Under the pieces are notes generated by a model, which did not search any database, was not told where the DNA came from, and saw only the letters and a list, made by a program, of their open reading frames with translations. Shown in pieces: positions 17,617 to 25,284 of a stretch of 42,095 bases of DNA. Origin of the DNA: Burkholderiaceae bacterium (GTDB lineage Bacteria; Pseudomonadota; Gammaproteobacteria; Burkholderiales; Burkholderiaceae_B); the NCBI GenBank assembly GCA_023653055.1, contig JAMNXR010000021.1, positions 1 through 42,095 on the forward strand, written 5' to 3'. Both the position numbers and the translations under genes were made by a program. The stretch's first letter is position 1, and each line of letters opens with the position of its first letter.

Positions 17617-18326
17617 TTTGAAGTACCCAATTCGAAACGTTCCACCCACCGAAAGTCGCCGTTCTTTTGGTCTTGAGCAAACCAAGTGACGGCATCGATA
17701 TAGAGACCGTGTTCTAAAAAGGGCGCAAACCATTCTTTGGCTGCTGCTTTCAACGCTTTTTTTATATCTGGCGCGACATTTTTTAATGACCCGGATAGTG
17801 TCATATGAAACTGAAATTGCTCCATGACATAGGGATAGGCCCAGGCGTGCAGCAGCTCTGTCTGTCTAGCCGTCAAGCCCGCGCCTGTTCTTCGTTTGAG
17901 TTCTGCTTCTGACAGTGGCAAGGCGAGTGCATGCAAGCCCCGCACGCAATCCTCTGCAAGCTGCTGCAAGGCTGGGCTGGGTTGAGCGGGCACCAAAGCT
18001 AGAAAATCCCCCATTTCGACTAATTTCAAGGGCAGATGAAAGGCGTTTACCGTGTTGTCTGCTAAGTCACTGAAGGCTGGCACCAAAGCATCAGGTGTCG
18101 CCTCTACATCCAGTTCAAAAGGCGCTTTGAGTGTGGCATGCCAGCCATAGAGCCTGGGTGTGCGCGTCAATGTTTCAAATAATTCGGCGCTAAGGTGTTT
18201 AAATTGTGGTTGCGCAAGCGGTGTCGATTGGTACGCACAGCGTCCAAGCCATTGCGAGCCTAGCGCCCAAGCCTGCGATTGCAGCGCCGGTGCAAAGTAA
18301 GCAGCATGTCTAAAAGGTGTGGACAT
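17607..18326 (-). CDS. DUF1045 phosphonate-metabolism protein, 2H phosphoesterase-like
   Basis: The product of about 239 residues belongs to the DUF1045 family found in C-P lyase operons. Two H-x-T-L motifs are present: WHATLKAPF (H63) and FHMTLSGSL (H174), the signature of 2H phosphoesterases, which act on cyclic or 2',3'-phosphates. The C-P lyase pathway makes a 5-phosphoribosyl 1,2-cyclic phosphate that E. coli opens with PhnP. No phnP is visible here, so this protein may do that step (inference). ATG 18326 is assumed; GTG 18335 is in frame. It shares a divergent promoter region with phnG and overlaps phnN by 10 bases. Confidence 0.85.
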   Translation of the reverse strand: MSTPFRHAAYFAPALQSQAWALGSQWLGRCAYQSTPLAQPQFKHLSAELFETLTRTPRLYGWHATLKAPFELDVEATPDALVPAFSDLADNTVNAFHLPLKLVEMGDFLALVPAQPSPALQQLAEDCVRGLHALALPLSEAELKRRTGAGLTARQTELLHAWAYPYVMEQFQFHMTLSGSLKNVAPDIKKALKAAAKEWFAPFLEHGLYIDAVTWFAQDQKNGDFRWVERFELGTSKCA

Positions 18327-18339
18327 ATGGGACACTATT

Positions 18340-18364
18340 TTGACCGAAATGTGACAAAGTCACA
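18340..18364. promoter_or_regulatory. Pho-box-like site overlapping a TGTGAC/GTCACA palindrome
   Basis: Read on the minus strand, 18356-18340 is TGTCACATTTCGGTCAA. By eye it matches 12 of 17 positions of the PhoB box core (TGTCATAAATCTGTCAC), including TGTCA and GTCA in the correct 11-base phase. Overlapping it, TGTGAC-AAA-GTCACA (18350-18364) is a perfect inverted repeat. The site lies between the divergent phnG and DUF1045-phnN transcripts, where phosphate-starvation control would be expected. Confidence 0.5.
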
Positions 18365-18421
18365 GATTTGAAATCTTACCTTTGTAAATTAACAGATTCA
18401 CTCTACCAAGTTATCCAAACA

Positions 18422-18949
18422 ATGTTGCACAATGATTACACCCCCCCCGCCAAGGACTTGCCTCCCGCTTTGGTCGCCAGGAAAGCATGGATGGCGCTTT
18501 TGGCCAGGGCGCCTGAGGATTTGTTAGAAAAACACTTAGCCAGCCACTGTTTGGGCAATCTGGAGTGGCTTCGCCCCGCGGAGACCGGCCTCATGATGGT
18601 GCAGGGCCGTGCGGGTGGCACAGGATCACGCTTTAATTTGGGCGAGGTCAGCCTCACACGCTGTGTCCTGAAACCCGATGCGCAACTCACGCAGTGTCAA
18701 CAAGTGGGTGTCGCATACGTCATGGGCAGTTCACACCGGCATGCCCAGCTTGCGGCGGTGGCCGATGCGTTGTTGCAAGAACCCGCCTTGCATGACCATT
18801 GGGATCAAGTGCTTTTGCGTCCCCTCAGTCAATTGTTAGCTGAGCAACAGCAAGAAAACAATGCGCAGGCCCAAGCCACCAAAGTAGAGTTTTTCACCGT
18901 GGCACGTGAAGCCGGTCAAGATTCCCCAGATGAAGGTCAAGACGCGTGA
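18422..18949 (+). CDS. phnG: C-P lyase core complex subunit
   Basis: PhnG is a subunit of the PhnGHIJ core that couples alkylphosphonates to ATP and cleaves the C-P bond. The product has about 175 residues. The family region runs from RKAWMALLARAP through GLMMVQGRAGGTGSRFNLGE to GSSHRHAQLAAVADAL, followed by a Gln-rich helix and an acidic tail. ATG 18422 is preferred; TTG 18368 would add 18 residues that overlap the promoter region. The stop overlaps the start of phnH (TGATG), so translation is probably coupled. Confidence 0.92.
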   Translation: MLHNDYTPPAKDLPPALVARKAWMALLARAPEDLLEKHLASHCLGNLEWLRPAETGLMMVQGRAGGTGSRFNLGEVSLTRCVLKPDAQLTQCQQVGVAYVMGSSHRHAQLAAVADALLQEPALHDHWDQVLLRPLSQLLAEQQQENNAQAQATKVEFFTVAREAGQDSPDEGQDA

Positions 18950-19587
18950 TGCAGCCCTCCCCAATGCAGCCATCCCTCAAAGATATCGGGCGGGGATTTT
19001 CGAATCCCACGCTGTGCAGTCAGGCGGTATTTCGTCAAGCTTTAGAGGCCTTGTCTTTGCCTGGCCAGCTCCAGACGCTTGACCTGAGCGTGTCTCAGCC
19101 CGCGATCCAAGTGCCCCAACACGCACATGCTGCCGCCGCAGCCTTGTTGCTGGCGTTGTTGGATCAAGATTGCAAGGTCTGGTTGTCTGAGGGTTTCGCC
19201 AGCAGTTATGCCGGCCCTTGGCTGAGATTTCACACGGGTTGCACAATTGTCACTACGCCCGATCACGCTGATTTTGTCTGGGTGGCCGATGCCAAAGAGC
19301 TACCCGCATTAGAAAAGTTATCGCAGGGCAATGCCCAGTATCCAGAGCTGTCCGCCACCTGTGTCGTGCAAGTGACGGACATCGAGACTGCGCCCACCGC
19401 AGAGGCTTGGACGCTCAGTGGTCCTGGCGTTAACGGGACGCGCTCGTTGGCCTTGAAGGGGCTGCCAGACAGTTTTGTCTCTGCGCGCCGCGCGAGCCAA
19501 GTCCATGCACCCTGTGGTCTTGACTTTTTCTTCACCCATAACGACACCTTGATTGGCTTGCCCCGATCAACCCAAGTGAAGGATTGA
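18949..19587 (+). CDS. phnH: C-P lyase core complex subunit
   Basis: PhnH binds the PhnGIJ core at its periphery. The product has 212 residues. It begins with a GRGFSNPTLCSQAVFRQALEA segment and SLPGQ, typical of the family, and contains a Cys-poor PLP-transferase-like fold without catalytic residues. The C-terminus reads CGLDFFFTHNDTLIGLPRST, a conserved end. ATG 18949 overlaps the phnG stop; GTG 18946 is directly adjacent. phnI follows after four bases. Confidence 0.9.
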   Translation: MQPSPMQPSLKDIGRGFSNPTLCSQAVFRQALEALSLPGQLQTLDLSVSQPAIQVPQHAHAAAAALLLALLDQDCKVWLSEGFASSYAGPWLRFHTGCTIVTTPDHADFVWVADAKELPALEKLSQGNAQYPELSATCVVQVTDIETAPTAEAWTLSGPGVNGTRSLALKGLPDSFVSARRASQVHAPCGLDFFFTHNDTLIGLPRSTQVKD

Positions 19588-19591
19588 CGCC

Positions 19592-20746
19592 ATGTATGTA
19601 GCAGTCAAAGGGGGCGAAGCCGCCATCCTCAATAGTTATGAATTGCTCGCGCAGCAGCGTCGTGGCGATCCTGAGGTGCCAGAACTCACCGTGGCGCAAA
19701 TTCGTCAGCAGCTGCGCTTGAGCGTTGACCGGGTCATGACAGAGGGTTCTGTTTACGACCCAGACTTAGCGGCCTTGGCCATCAAGCAAAGCGCCGGTGA
19801 TTTGGTAGAGGCGATCTTTTTGTTGCGCGCCTATCGTGCCACTTTGCCAAGACTGGGCTATACCCAACCGCTCGATACAGGAAAGATGCAGATTGCGCGT
19901 CGCATCTCGGCCGCCTTTAAAGATCTGCCGGGTGGTCAGGTGTTGGGGCCGACCTACGACTATACCCAGCGCTTATTGGATTTCAGTTTGCTGGCCACGG
20001 GTCAGTCCGCTCCGGTGGCGCGCAAAGGCCAGGTCAATCATGACGCCACACCCAGAGTGGTTGATCTGCTCAGCCACGAAAGCTTGCTCGAGGGGCAAGT
20101 GCCTGAAGCGGGCGATCCAGATCCCTTTGATTTAACGCGACAGCCTGTGCGGTTTCCTGCCAATCGCTCTGCCAGACTGCAAAATTTGGCGCGTGCCGAC
20201 GAAGGCTTTTTATTGGCCATGGCCTATTCCACGCAGCGTGGCTATTCTGAATCACATCCTTTTGTGGGTGAGATTCGTTTTGGTACTGTCGAAGTATGCG
20301 TCGTGCCAGAAGAACTGGGCTTTGAAATTTCCGTGGGTGATTTACCCGTCACGGAATGCCAAATGATCAACCAATTTCAAGGCAGCCTCACGCAACCGCC
20401 ACAGTTTACGCGGGGCTATGGTTTGGCCTTTGGTCATAGCGAACGCAAAGCCATGGCCATGTCCTTGGTCGATCGCGCCCTCAGAGCAGACGAGTTGGGC
20501 GAGGCTGTTGTTTCGCCTGCGCAGATGCAAGAATTTGTCATGTCACACAGTGACAGCTTGGAAAGCTCAGGCTTTGTGCAGCATTTGAAATTGCCGCATT
20601 ACGTCGACTTTCAAGCCGAATTGGAGTTGGTCAGAAAAATGCGACAGTCCCATGTCTTGCCTGAGGTTGACCAAGCGAAGCATGACCAAGCTAAGGACCA
20701 CCAAGCTAAGCATGACCAAGCGAAGGATGACCATGTCGCAAAATAA
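19592..20746 (+). CDS. phnI: C-P lyase core subunit; phosphonate-ribosylating nucleosidase
   Basis: With PhnG, PhnH and PhnL, PhnI replaces the adenine of ATP by phosphonate to give ribose 1-phosphonate triphosphate. The 384-residue product starts MYVAVKGGEAAILNSYELLA, as in other PhnI proteins. It has conserved blocks such as ESHPFVGEIRFGTVEVCV and TRGYGLAFGHSERKAMAM. Most PhnI proteins end soon after a LDFQ-like region (here YVDFQAELELVRKMRQ). This one carries an extra tail of (D/H)QAK(H/D) repeats made by a 15-base DNA repeat. AAGGA about 9 bases before the ATG supports the start. It overlaps phnJ by 14 bases. Confidence 0.93.
   Translation: MYVAVKGGEAAILNSYELLAQQRRGDPEVPELTVAQIRQQLRLSVDRVMTEGSVYDPDLAALAIKQSAGDLVEAIFLLRAYRATLPRLGYTQPLDTGKMQIARRISAAFKDLPGGQVLGPTYDYTQRLLDFSLLATGQSAPVARKGQVNHDATPRVVDLLSHESLLEGQVPEAGDPDPFDLTRQPVRFPANRSARLQNLARADEGFLLAMAYSTQRGYSESHPFVGEIRFGTVEVCVVPEELGFEISVGDLPVTECQMINQFQGSLTQPPQFTRGYGLAFGHSERKAMAMSLVDRALRADELGEAVVSPAQMQEFVMSHSDSLESSGFVQHLKLPHYVDFQAELELVRKMRQSHVLPEVDQAKHDQAKDHQAKHDQAKDDHVAK
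20669..20728 (+). repeat. Four 15-base tandem repeats at the phnI-phnJ junction
   Basis: Four units of GACCAAGC(G/T)AAG(C/G)A(T/C), the third beginning CACC, run from 20669 to 20728 and encode the QAK tail of PhnI. The last unit supplies the GAAGGA ribosome site for phnJ (ATG 20733). Copy number could change by slippage without breaking the reading frame. Confidence 0.85.
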
Positions 20747-21602
20747 TCCCATCGAGTCTGCTCCTGTGCGTGACCCGCATATCAATTTTGCCTATTTGGA
20801 CGAACGCACCAAGCGCATGATTCGGCGCGCCATCCTCAAGGCCGTTGCCATCCCTGGGTATCAAGTACCTTTTGGCTCGCGTGAAATGCCCTTGCCCTAT
20901 GGTTGGGGGACGGGTGGTATTCAAGTCACGGCCTCGATTATTGGGTCCACTGATGTACTCAAGGTGATTGACCAAGGTTCTGATGACACGGTCAATGCCG
21001 TCAATATTCGGCGCTTCTTTCAACGCACAACAGGCGTGGAGGTGACCACCGACACCACACTCGCAAGCATTATTCAAACACGTCACCGTATTCCAGAAAC
21101 GCCGCTGCGTGAAGGACAGGTTCTGGTGTATCAGGTGCCTGTGCCCGAACCCATGCAGCATCTGGAGCCGCGTGAGCAAGAGACCCGCCAACTGCATGCC
21201 TTGCAAGAGTATGGTCTCATGCACGTCAATTTATTTGAAGACTTGTCGCACTACGGACATATCTCCAGCACCTATGACTACCCGGTGTTGGTCAATGATC
21301 GCTACATCATGTCGCCATCACCTATTCCAAAATTTGATAATCCCAAAATGCATCTCAATCCTGCCTTGCAGCTGTTTGGCGCAGGTCGCGAAAAACGTAT
21401 TTATGCCGTGCCGCCTTACACCACGGTTGAAAGCTTGGGCTTTGACGATCACCCCTTTGAGATTCAGCGCTGGGAGTCAGCCTGTGAACTATGTGGCTCC
21501 AAGGAAAGCTTCTTGGACGAAGTACTGATGGACGATCAAGGCAAAAAAATGTTTGTCTGCTCCGACAGTGACTATTGCAGTAAACGGCAGGTGGCGCCAT
21601 GA
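20733..21602 (+). CDS. phnJ: Carbon-phosphorus lyase (radical SAM)
   Basis: PhnJ is the radical-SAM enzyme that breaks the C-P bond of ribose 1-phosphonate 5-phosphate, releasing the alkane and the 1,2-cyclic phosphate. The product has 289 residues. Near the C-terminus four Cys lie at 251, 254, 276 and 282 with spacing CX2CX21CX5C, identical to E. coli PhnJ, where three bind the 4Fe-4S cluster and the last is the catalytic thiyl Cys. The N-terminal block NFAYLDERTKRMIRR and PLPYGWGTGGIQVTA are family hallmarks. ATG 20733 has AAGGA 6 bases upstream. It overlaps phnI by 14 and phnK by 4 bases. Confidence 0.96.
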   Translation: MSQNNPIESAPVRDPHINFAYLDERTKRMIRRAILKAVAIPGYQVPFGSREMPLPYGWGTGGIQVTASIIGSTDVLKVIDQGSDDTVNAVNIRRFFQRTTGVEVTTDTTLASIIQTRHRIPETPLREGQVLVYQVPVPEPMQHLEPREQETRQLHALQEYGLMHVNLFEDLSHYGHISSTYDYPVLVNDRYIMSPSPIPKFDNPKMHLNPALQLFGAGREKRIYAVPPYTTVESLGFDDHPFEIQRWESACELCGSKESFLDEVLMDDQGKKMFVCSDSDYCSKRQVAP

Positions 21603-22387
21603 GTAAACTGGATACCACACCGCCTTTGATGCGCGTGCAGGGCTTGTCTTGCGCCTATGGTGCGAAAACCGTGGTGCGCGATATTTCTTTTGATCTCTGG
21701 CCCGGCGAAGTGCTGGCGATCGTGGGTGAATCGGGCTCCGGTAAAACCACCTTGCTCAATACCGTTGCGGCGCGGCACATGCCTAGCGCAGGTCATGTAT
21801 ATTTTGATTTGCGTGACCACGGCTTGCAAGAAATCTATGCCATGTCCGAGGCGCAACGACGCATGCTGGCCCGCACCGATTGGGGCTTTGTGCACCAACA
21901 TGCTGCAGAGGGTTTGCGCATGAACGTGTCCGCAGGTGCCAATGTGAGCGAACGCTTGATGGCCTTGGGTCAGCGCCACTATGGTCAGTTGCGCGCGCAA
22001 GCCATTGATTGGCTAGAACGGGTAGAAATCAACCCAAACCGGATTGACGATCGTCCCGATACGTTCTCGGGTGGGATGCGCCAACGGCTACAAATCGCAC
22101 GCAATCTCATTACCCAGCCTCGCCTCGTGTTTATGGACGAACCGACTTCTGGTCTGGATGTGTCCGTGCAAGCCAAGCTGCTCGACATGATGCGCACGCT
22201 AACTCGCCAAATGAACTTGGCCGCCATCATTGTGACGCATGACTTGGCCGTCGCACGACTCTTGGCACAACGCATGATGGTGATGCAAAACGGTCAGGCG
22301 GTTGAAACGGGCTTGACCGATCAAGTGCTAGACGATCCTCAGCATCCCTACACGCAGTTGTTGGTTTCTTCGGTATTGCAGCCATGA
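21599..22387 (+). CDS. phnK: C-P lyase-associated ABC ATPase
   Basis: PhnK is a non-transport ABC protein that docks on PhnJ in the C-P lyase complex. The 262-residue product has Walker A GESGSGKTTLLN (near residue 40), signature FSGGMRQRLQIARNL, Walker B LVFMDEPTSGLD and switch IVTHDL, all intact. It resembles oligopeptide transporter ATPases, as PhnK does. No permease lies beside it. Start ATG overlaps the phnJ stop (ATGA) and its own end overlaps phnL (ATGA). Confidence 0.94.
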   Translation: MSKLDTTPPLMRVQGLSCAYGAKTVVRDISFDLWPGEVLAIVGESGSGKTTLLNTVAARHMPSAGHVYFDLRDHGLQEIYAMSEAQRRMLARTDWGFVHQHAAEGLRMNVSAGANVSERLMALGQRHYGQLRAQAIDWLERVEINPNRIDDRPDTFSGGMRQRLQIARNLITQPRLVFMDEPTSGLDVSVQAKLLDMMRTLTRQMNLAAIIVTHDLAVARLLAQRMMVMQNGQAVETGLTDQVLDDPQHPYTQLLVSSVLQP

Positions 22388-23112
22388 CACTTCAAGCCAC
22401 AAACACCCAGCCCATGCTGCAGATGAACAAGCTGAGCAAGCAATTTTTATTGCACTTGCAAAACAGCACCGCCTTGACCGTGTTGCAAAACTTTAACTTG
22501 ACCTTAAGTCCGGGTGAATGTGTACGCTTAAGTGGCCCCTCCGGTATGGGCAAAAGCACCATACTGAAGCTCGCCTATGGCAACTATCGCGCCAGTGCGG
22601 GTGAAATTTTGGTACGCGATACCGATGGTCAATATATCGACATGACCCAAGCCAGCGCGCGTGCGGTGTTGCATTTGCGTGCGCATTCGATGGGTTATGT
22701 CAGTCAGTTTTTAAGAGTCATTCCGCGCGTGGCCGCGATTGATATTGTGGCCGAGCCTTTGTTGGAAAACGGCCTGGAGCTGATGAGTCGCGAGCAAGCC
22801 CGTGAAGAGGCTGCGCATTGGTTGACCCGCTTGCGCATTCCTGAAGCCTTGTGGCAGCTCCCACCCGCGACCTTTTCTGGTGGCGAGCAACAGCGTATCA
22901 ACTTGGCCCGTAGCTTTATCAAACCCCGGCCCTTGCTCTTGCTTGATGAGCCCACAGCGTCCTTGGACCCGGTCAATACCCAAACAGTGATCGAGATGAT
23001 TATTCAAGCCCGCGAACAGGGCGTGGCCATTCTTGGTATTTTTCACGATGACGCGGTGGCTCAAGAAGTTGTCAGCCGCACGGTGTCTATGCTGCCCTTG
23101 GAAACAAAATGA
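22384..23112 (+). CDS. phnL: C-P lyase-associated ABC ATPase
   Basis: PhnL is needed with PhnGHI for the nucleosidase step and can stack on PhnK. The 242-residue product has Walker A GPSGMGKSTILK, the insertion YVSQFLRVIPRVAAIDIV, signature FSGGEQQRINLARSF, Walker B LLLLDEPTASLD, and a FHDD switch where many ABC proteins have THD. The start overlaps phnK and the end overlaps phnM by 4 bases each, so the whole phnG-M run is tightly coupled. Confidence 0.94.
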   Translation: MTLQATNTQPMLQMNKLSKQFLLHLQNSTALTVLQNFNLTLSPGECVRLSGPSGMGKSTILKLAYGNYRASAGEILVRDTDGQYIDMTQASARAVLHLRAHSMGYVSQFLRVIPRVAAIDIVAEPLLENGLELMSREQAREEAAHWLTRLRIPEALWQLPPATFSGGEQQRINLARSFIKPRPLLLLDEPTASLDPVNTQTVIEMIIQAREQGVAILGIFHDDAVAQEVVSRTVSMLPLETK

Positions 23113-24281
23113 TGCACGCGCCCAACTCAAGTCCCGTTGTTTTCACCAATGCACACCTCGTGCTGCAAGATGAAGTGGTGCAGGGCAGTCTGACCAGTCA
23201 GGAGGGCTTGATTCAGCGCATCGATCAAGGTCAAACCTCAGTGCCTCACGCCATTGATCTCGAGGGTGACTATCTCCTGCCGGGCTTGGTGGAGGTGCAT
23301 ACGGATAATTTTGAGCGCCACATGATGCCACGTCCCAAAGTGCGTTGGGATGATGCGCCCGCCGTACTTGCGCACGATGCTGAAATTGCTGCGGCCGGTA
23401 TTACCACCGTCTTGGATGCCTTAGGGGTAGGTGAGGCCGATCCAGAAAGCGTGCGCGGCAGTGAGTGGAACACGGTGTTGGCATGTATGTCTGACTTTGC
23501 CAACCGAGGTGTCCTGCGCGCCGATCATTATTTACATGTGCGCTGTGAATTGCCTGCACCCAATACGCTTGAGTTGTTCGAACCTTTTATAGGGAATGAC
23601 TTAGTAAAAATGATTTCGGTGATGGACCACACGCCTGGTCAGCGCCAGTGGGAAAACATTGAGCAAGCGTGGACTTATTTTTCTGGCAAAAAAGGCTGGT
23701 CCAAAGAGAAGTTTGAGGAGCGTGTCGCCCTGTCGAAAGAGGTGCAGGCGCGTTATGCCAAACCTCACCGCGCCTACTTTACCCAATACTGTCAGGATCA
23801 TCACATTACCTTGGCGAGCCATGACGACACCACGGTCGCGCATGTCGAGGAGGCCTTTGCCGAAGGCGCAACCGTCTGTGAGTTCCCCACGACCGTCGTG
23901 GCAGCTCAAGCGTCCAGAGCACGCAACATGTTTAACATCATGGGTGGACCCAATGTGGTGCGGGGCGGTTCGCACTCGGGCAATGTGTCTGCCACCGAGT
24001 TGGTCAAGCTGGGTCTGGTTGATATCTTGTCGTCCGACTATGTGCCTGGCAGTTTGATTTCAGCGATGGTGCGCCTGACTGAAACCACGGCTTTAAGCTT
24101 GCCACAGGCGGTGGCCTTGGTCAGCCGAAACCCAGCAAAATCCGTTGGCTTGCACGACAGAGGCACACTTGAAATGGGCTTGCGCTCAGATTTTATTCAA
24201 GTGCGAATGATCACCTTGCCTGATGGACGTCAACAACCGGTAGTGCGTGCGGTGTGGCGTGCGGGCGTGCGGGTTGTTTAA
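23109..24281 (+). CDS. phnM: Alpha-D-ribose 1-methylphosphonate 5-triphosphate diphosphatase
   Basis: PhnM removes pyrophosphate from the ribose phosphonate triphosphate before PhnJ acts. The 390-residue product is an amidohydrolase-fold enzyme with LLPGLVEVHTDNFERH near residue 57, where the metal-binding residues begin, and later YFTQYCQDH, ASHDDTTVAHVEEA and DILSSDYVPGSL, which contribute further metal and substrate ligands. Its last codons lie in a 16-base tandem repeat. It closes the phnG-M operon; phnC begins 138 bases later behind its own Pho-box-like site. Confidence 0.94.
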   Translation: MMHAPNSSPVVFTNAHLVLQDEVVQGSLTSQEGLIQRIDQGQTSVPHAIDLEGDYLLPGLVEVHTDNFERHMMPRPKVRWDDAPAVLAHDAEIAAAGITTVLDALGVGEADPESVRGSEWNTVLACMSDFANRGVLRADHYLHVRCELPAPNTLELFEPFIGNDLVKMISVMDHTPGQRQWENIEQAWTYFSGKKGWSKEKFEERVALSKEVQARYAKPHRAYFTQYCQDHHITLASHDDTTVAHVEEAFAEGATVCEFPTTVVAAQASRARNMFNIMGGPNVVRGGSHSGNVSATELVKLGLVDILSSDYVPGSLISAMVRLTETTALSLPQAVALVSRNPAKSVGLHDRGTLEMGLRSDFIQVRMITLPDGRQQPVVRAVWRAGVRVV

Positions 24282-24315
24282 AGCGCGCGTTGTTTAAAGC
24301 GCGCGTTGTTTAAGC
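24273..24315 (+). repeat. 16-base tandem repeat at the phnM stop
   Basis: GTTGTTTAAAGCGCGC occurs twice in a row (24273-24288 and 24289-24304), followed by a partial third unit (GTTGTTTAAGC). The first unit holds the phnM stop codon, so the extra copies lie in the untranslated gap. GCGCGC makes each unit locally self-complementary. Confidence 0.8.
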
Positions 24316-24347
24316 TCCACGCGAGCTAAGGTCTGCATTATTTAAAT

Positions 24348-24381
24348 ACGTCATAACAGTGAAATATTCGAACCATATTCT
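24348..24381 (+). promoter_or_regulatory. Pho-box-like site and -10 before phnC
   Basis: ACGTCATAACAGTGAAAT (24348-24365) matches 11 of 18 positions of the PhoB box, mostly in the GTCATAA half. TATTCT (24376-24381) follows 10 bases later, the usual place for the -10 of PhoB-activated promoters. It lies 55 bases before the phnC ATG. The match is only moderate. Confidence 0.35.
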
Positions 24382-24419
24382 TATGGAAATTCACTGATTA
24401 TTGATAAAAGTTTAAAAAA

Positions 24420-25241
24420 ATGAAGACTTTATCTATTCGCAATTTGACCAAACAGTTTGGTGCGCACACCGCTGTTGACAGCGTCTCACTCGAGGTCAAC
24501 TCCGGCAGTTTTGTCAGCGTGATCGGACGCTCAGGTGCGGGTAAATCAACCTTGCTGCGCATGATCAATCGTTTGAACGAACCTAGCCAAGGCTCGATTG
24601 AGTATGACGGTGTCGTCGTCACCGACCTCAAGGGTGTCGCGTTAAATGAGTGGCGCCGTAACTGCGCCATGGTGTTTCAACAATTCAACTTGGTCGGGCG
24701 CCTAGATGTCTTGACCAATGTGCTCATGGGACGCTTGACCACCGTACCGACTTGGCGTGCACTCCTCACTCTCTGGAGTGACAAAGACAAGTTGGATGCC
24801 TTGGAAACCCTAGATCGTTTTGGTATGGCTGATTTCGCGGCGCAACGCTGCGACCAACTGTCCGGTGGACAGCAACAGCGCGTCGCGCTCTGTCGTGCCT
24901 TGGTGCAGAGGCCTCAAATTATTTTGGCTGATGAGCCGATTGCCTCGCTTGACCCTAAAAATACCCTGATGGTGATGGATGCTTTAAAACGCATCAACGA
25001 AGAGTTGGGTATTACGGTGATTTGCAACCTGCACGATCTCGATATCGCGCGAGATTATTGTGATCGCTTGGTTGGGATGTCTGACGGCCGTGTGGTGTTT
25101 GACGACAAACCACAACAATTCACTGAGACCTTGGTGCACGACCTGTATGGGATCGAAGCCAACGATAAAACACAACTCGTTTCACCTACTTTAAGTGCCC
25201 CCAAGGTGTCCGCTTTACATCTCGAAACTAGCCTCGCTTAG
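24420..25241 (+). CDS. phnC: Phosphonate ABC transporter ATPase
   Basis: PhnC powers import of phosphonates through PhnE with PhnD as receptor. The 273-residue product has Walker [14 protein letters not shown] (residues ~37-49), Q-loop FQQFN, signature [15 protein letters not shown], Walker [15 protein letters not shown] and switch CNLHDLD, all intact and typical of the PhnC branch. No strong ribosome site precedes the ATG; the leader is A-rich. phnD follows after 43 bases. Confidence 0.94.
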   Translation: MKTLSIRNLTKQFGAHTAVDSVSLEVNSGSFVSVIGRSGAGKSTLLRMINRLNEPSQGSIEYDGVVVTDLKGVALNEWRRNCAMVFQQFNLVGRLDVLTNVLMGRLTTVPTWRALLTLWSDKDKLDALETLDRFGMADFAAQRCDQLSGGQQQRVALCRALVQRPQIILADEPIASLDPKNTLMVMDALKRINEELGITVICNLHDLDIARDYCDRLVGMSDGRVVFDDKPQQFTETLVHDLYGIEANDKTQLVSPTLSAPKVSALHLETSLA

Positions 25242-25284
25242 TTTTACCTCAAGCCTTTTCTTCCCCGATTTAAGAGGATTTTTT

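Noticed and set aside
17617-17733. Longer N-terminus for PhnN
   Set aside because: It lies inside the DUF1045 gene, is Cys/Arg-rich, and would push the P-loop away from the N-terminus. GTG 17616 gives the normal length.
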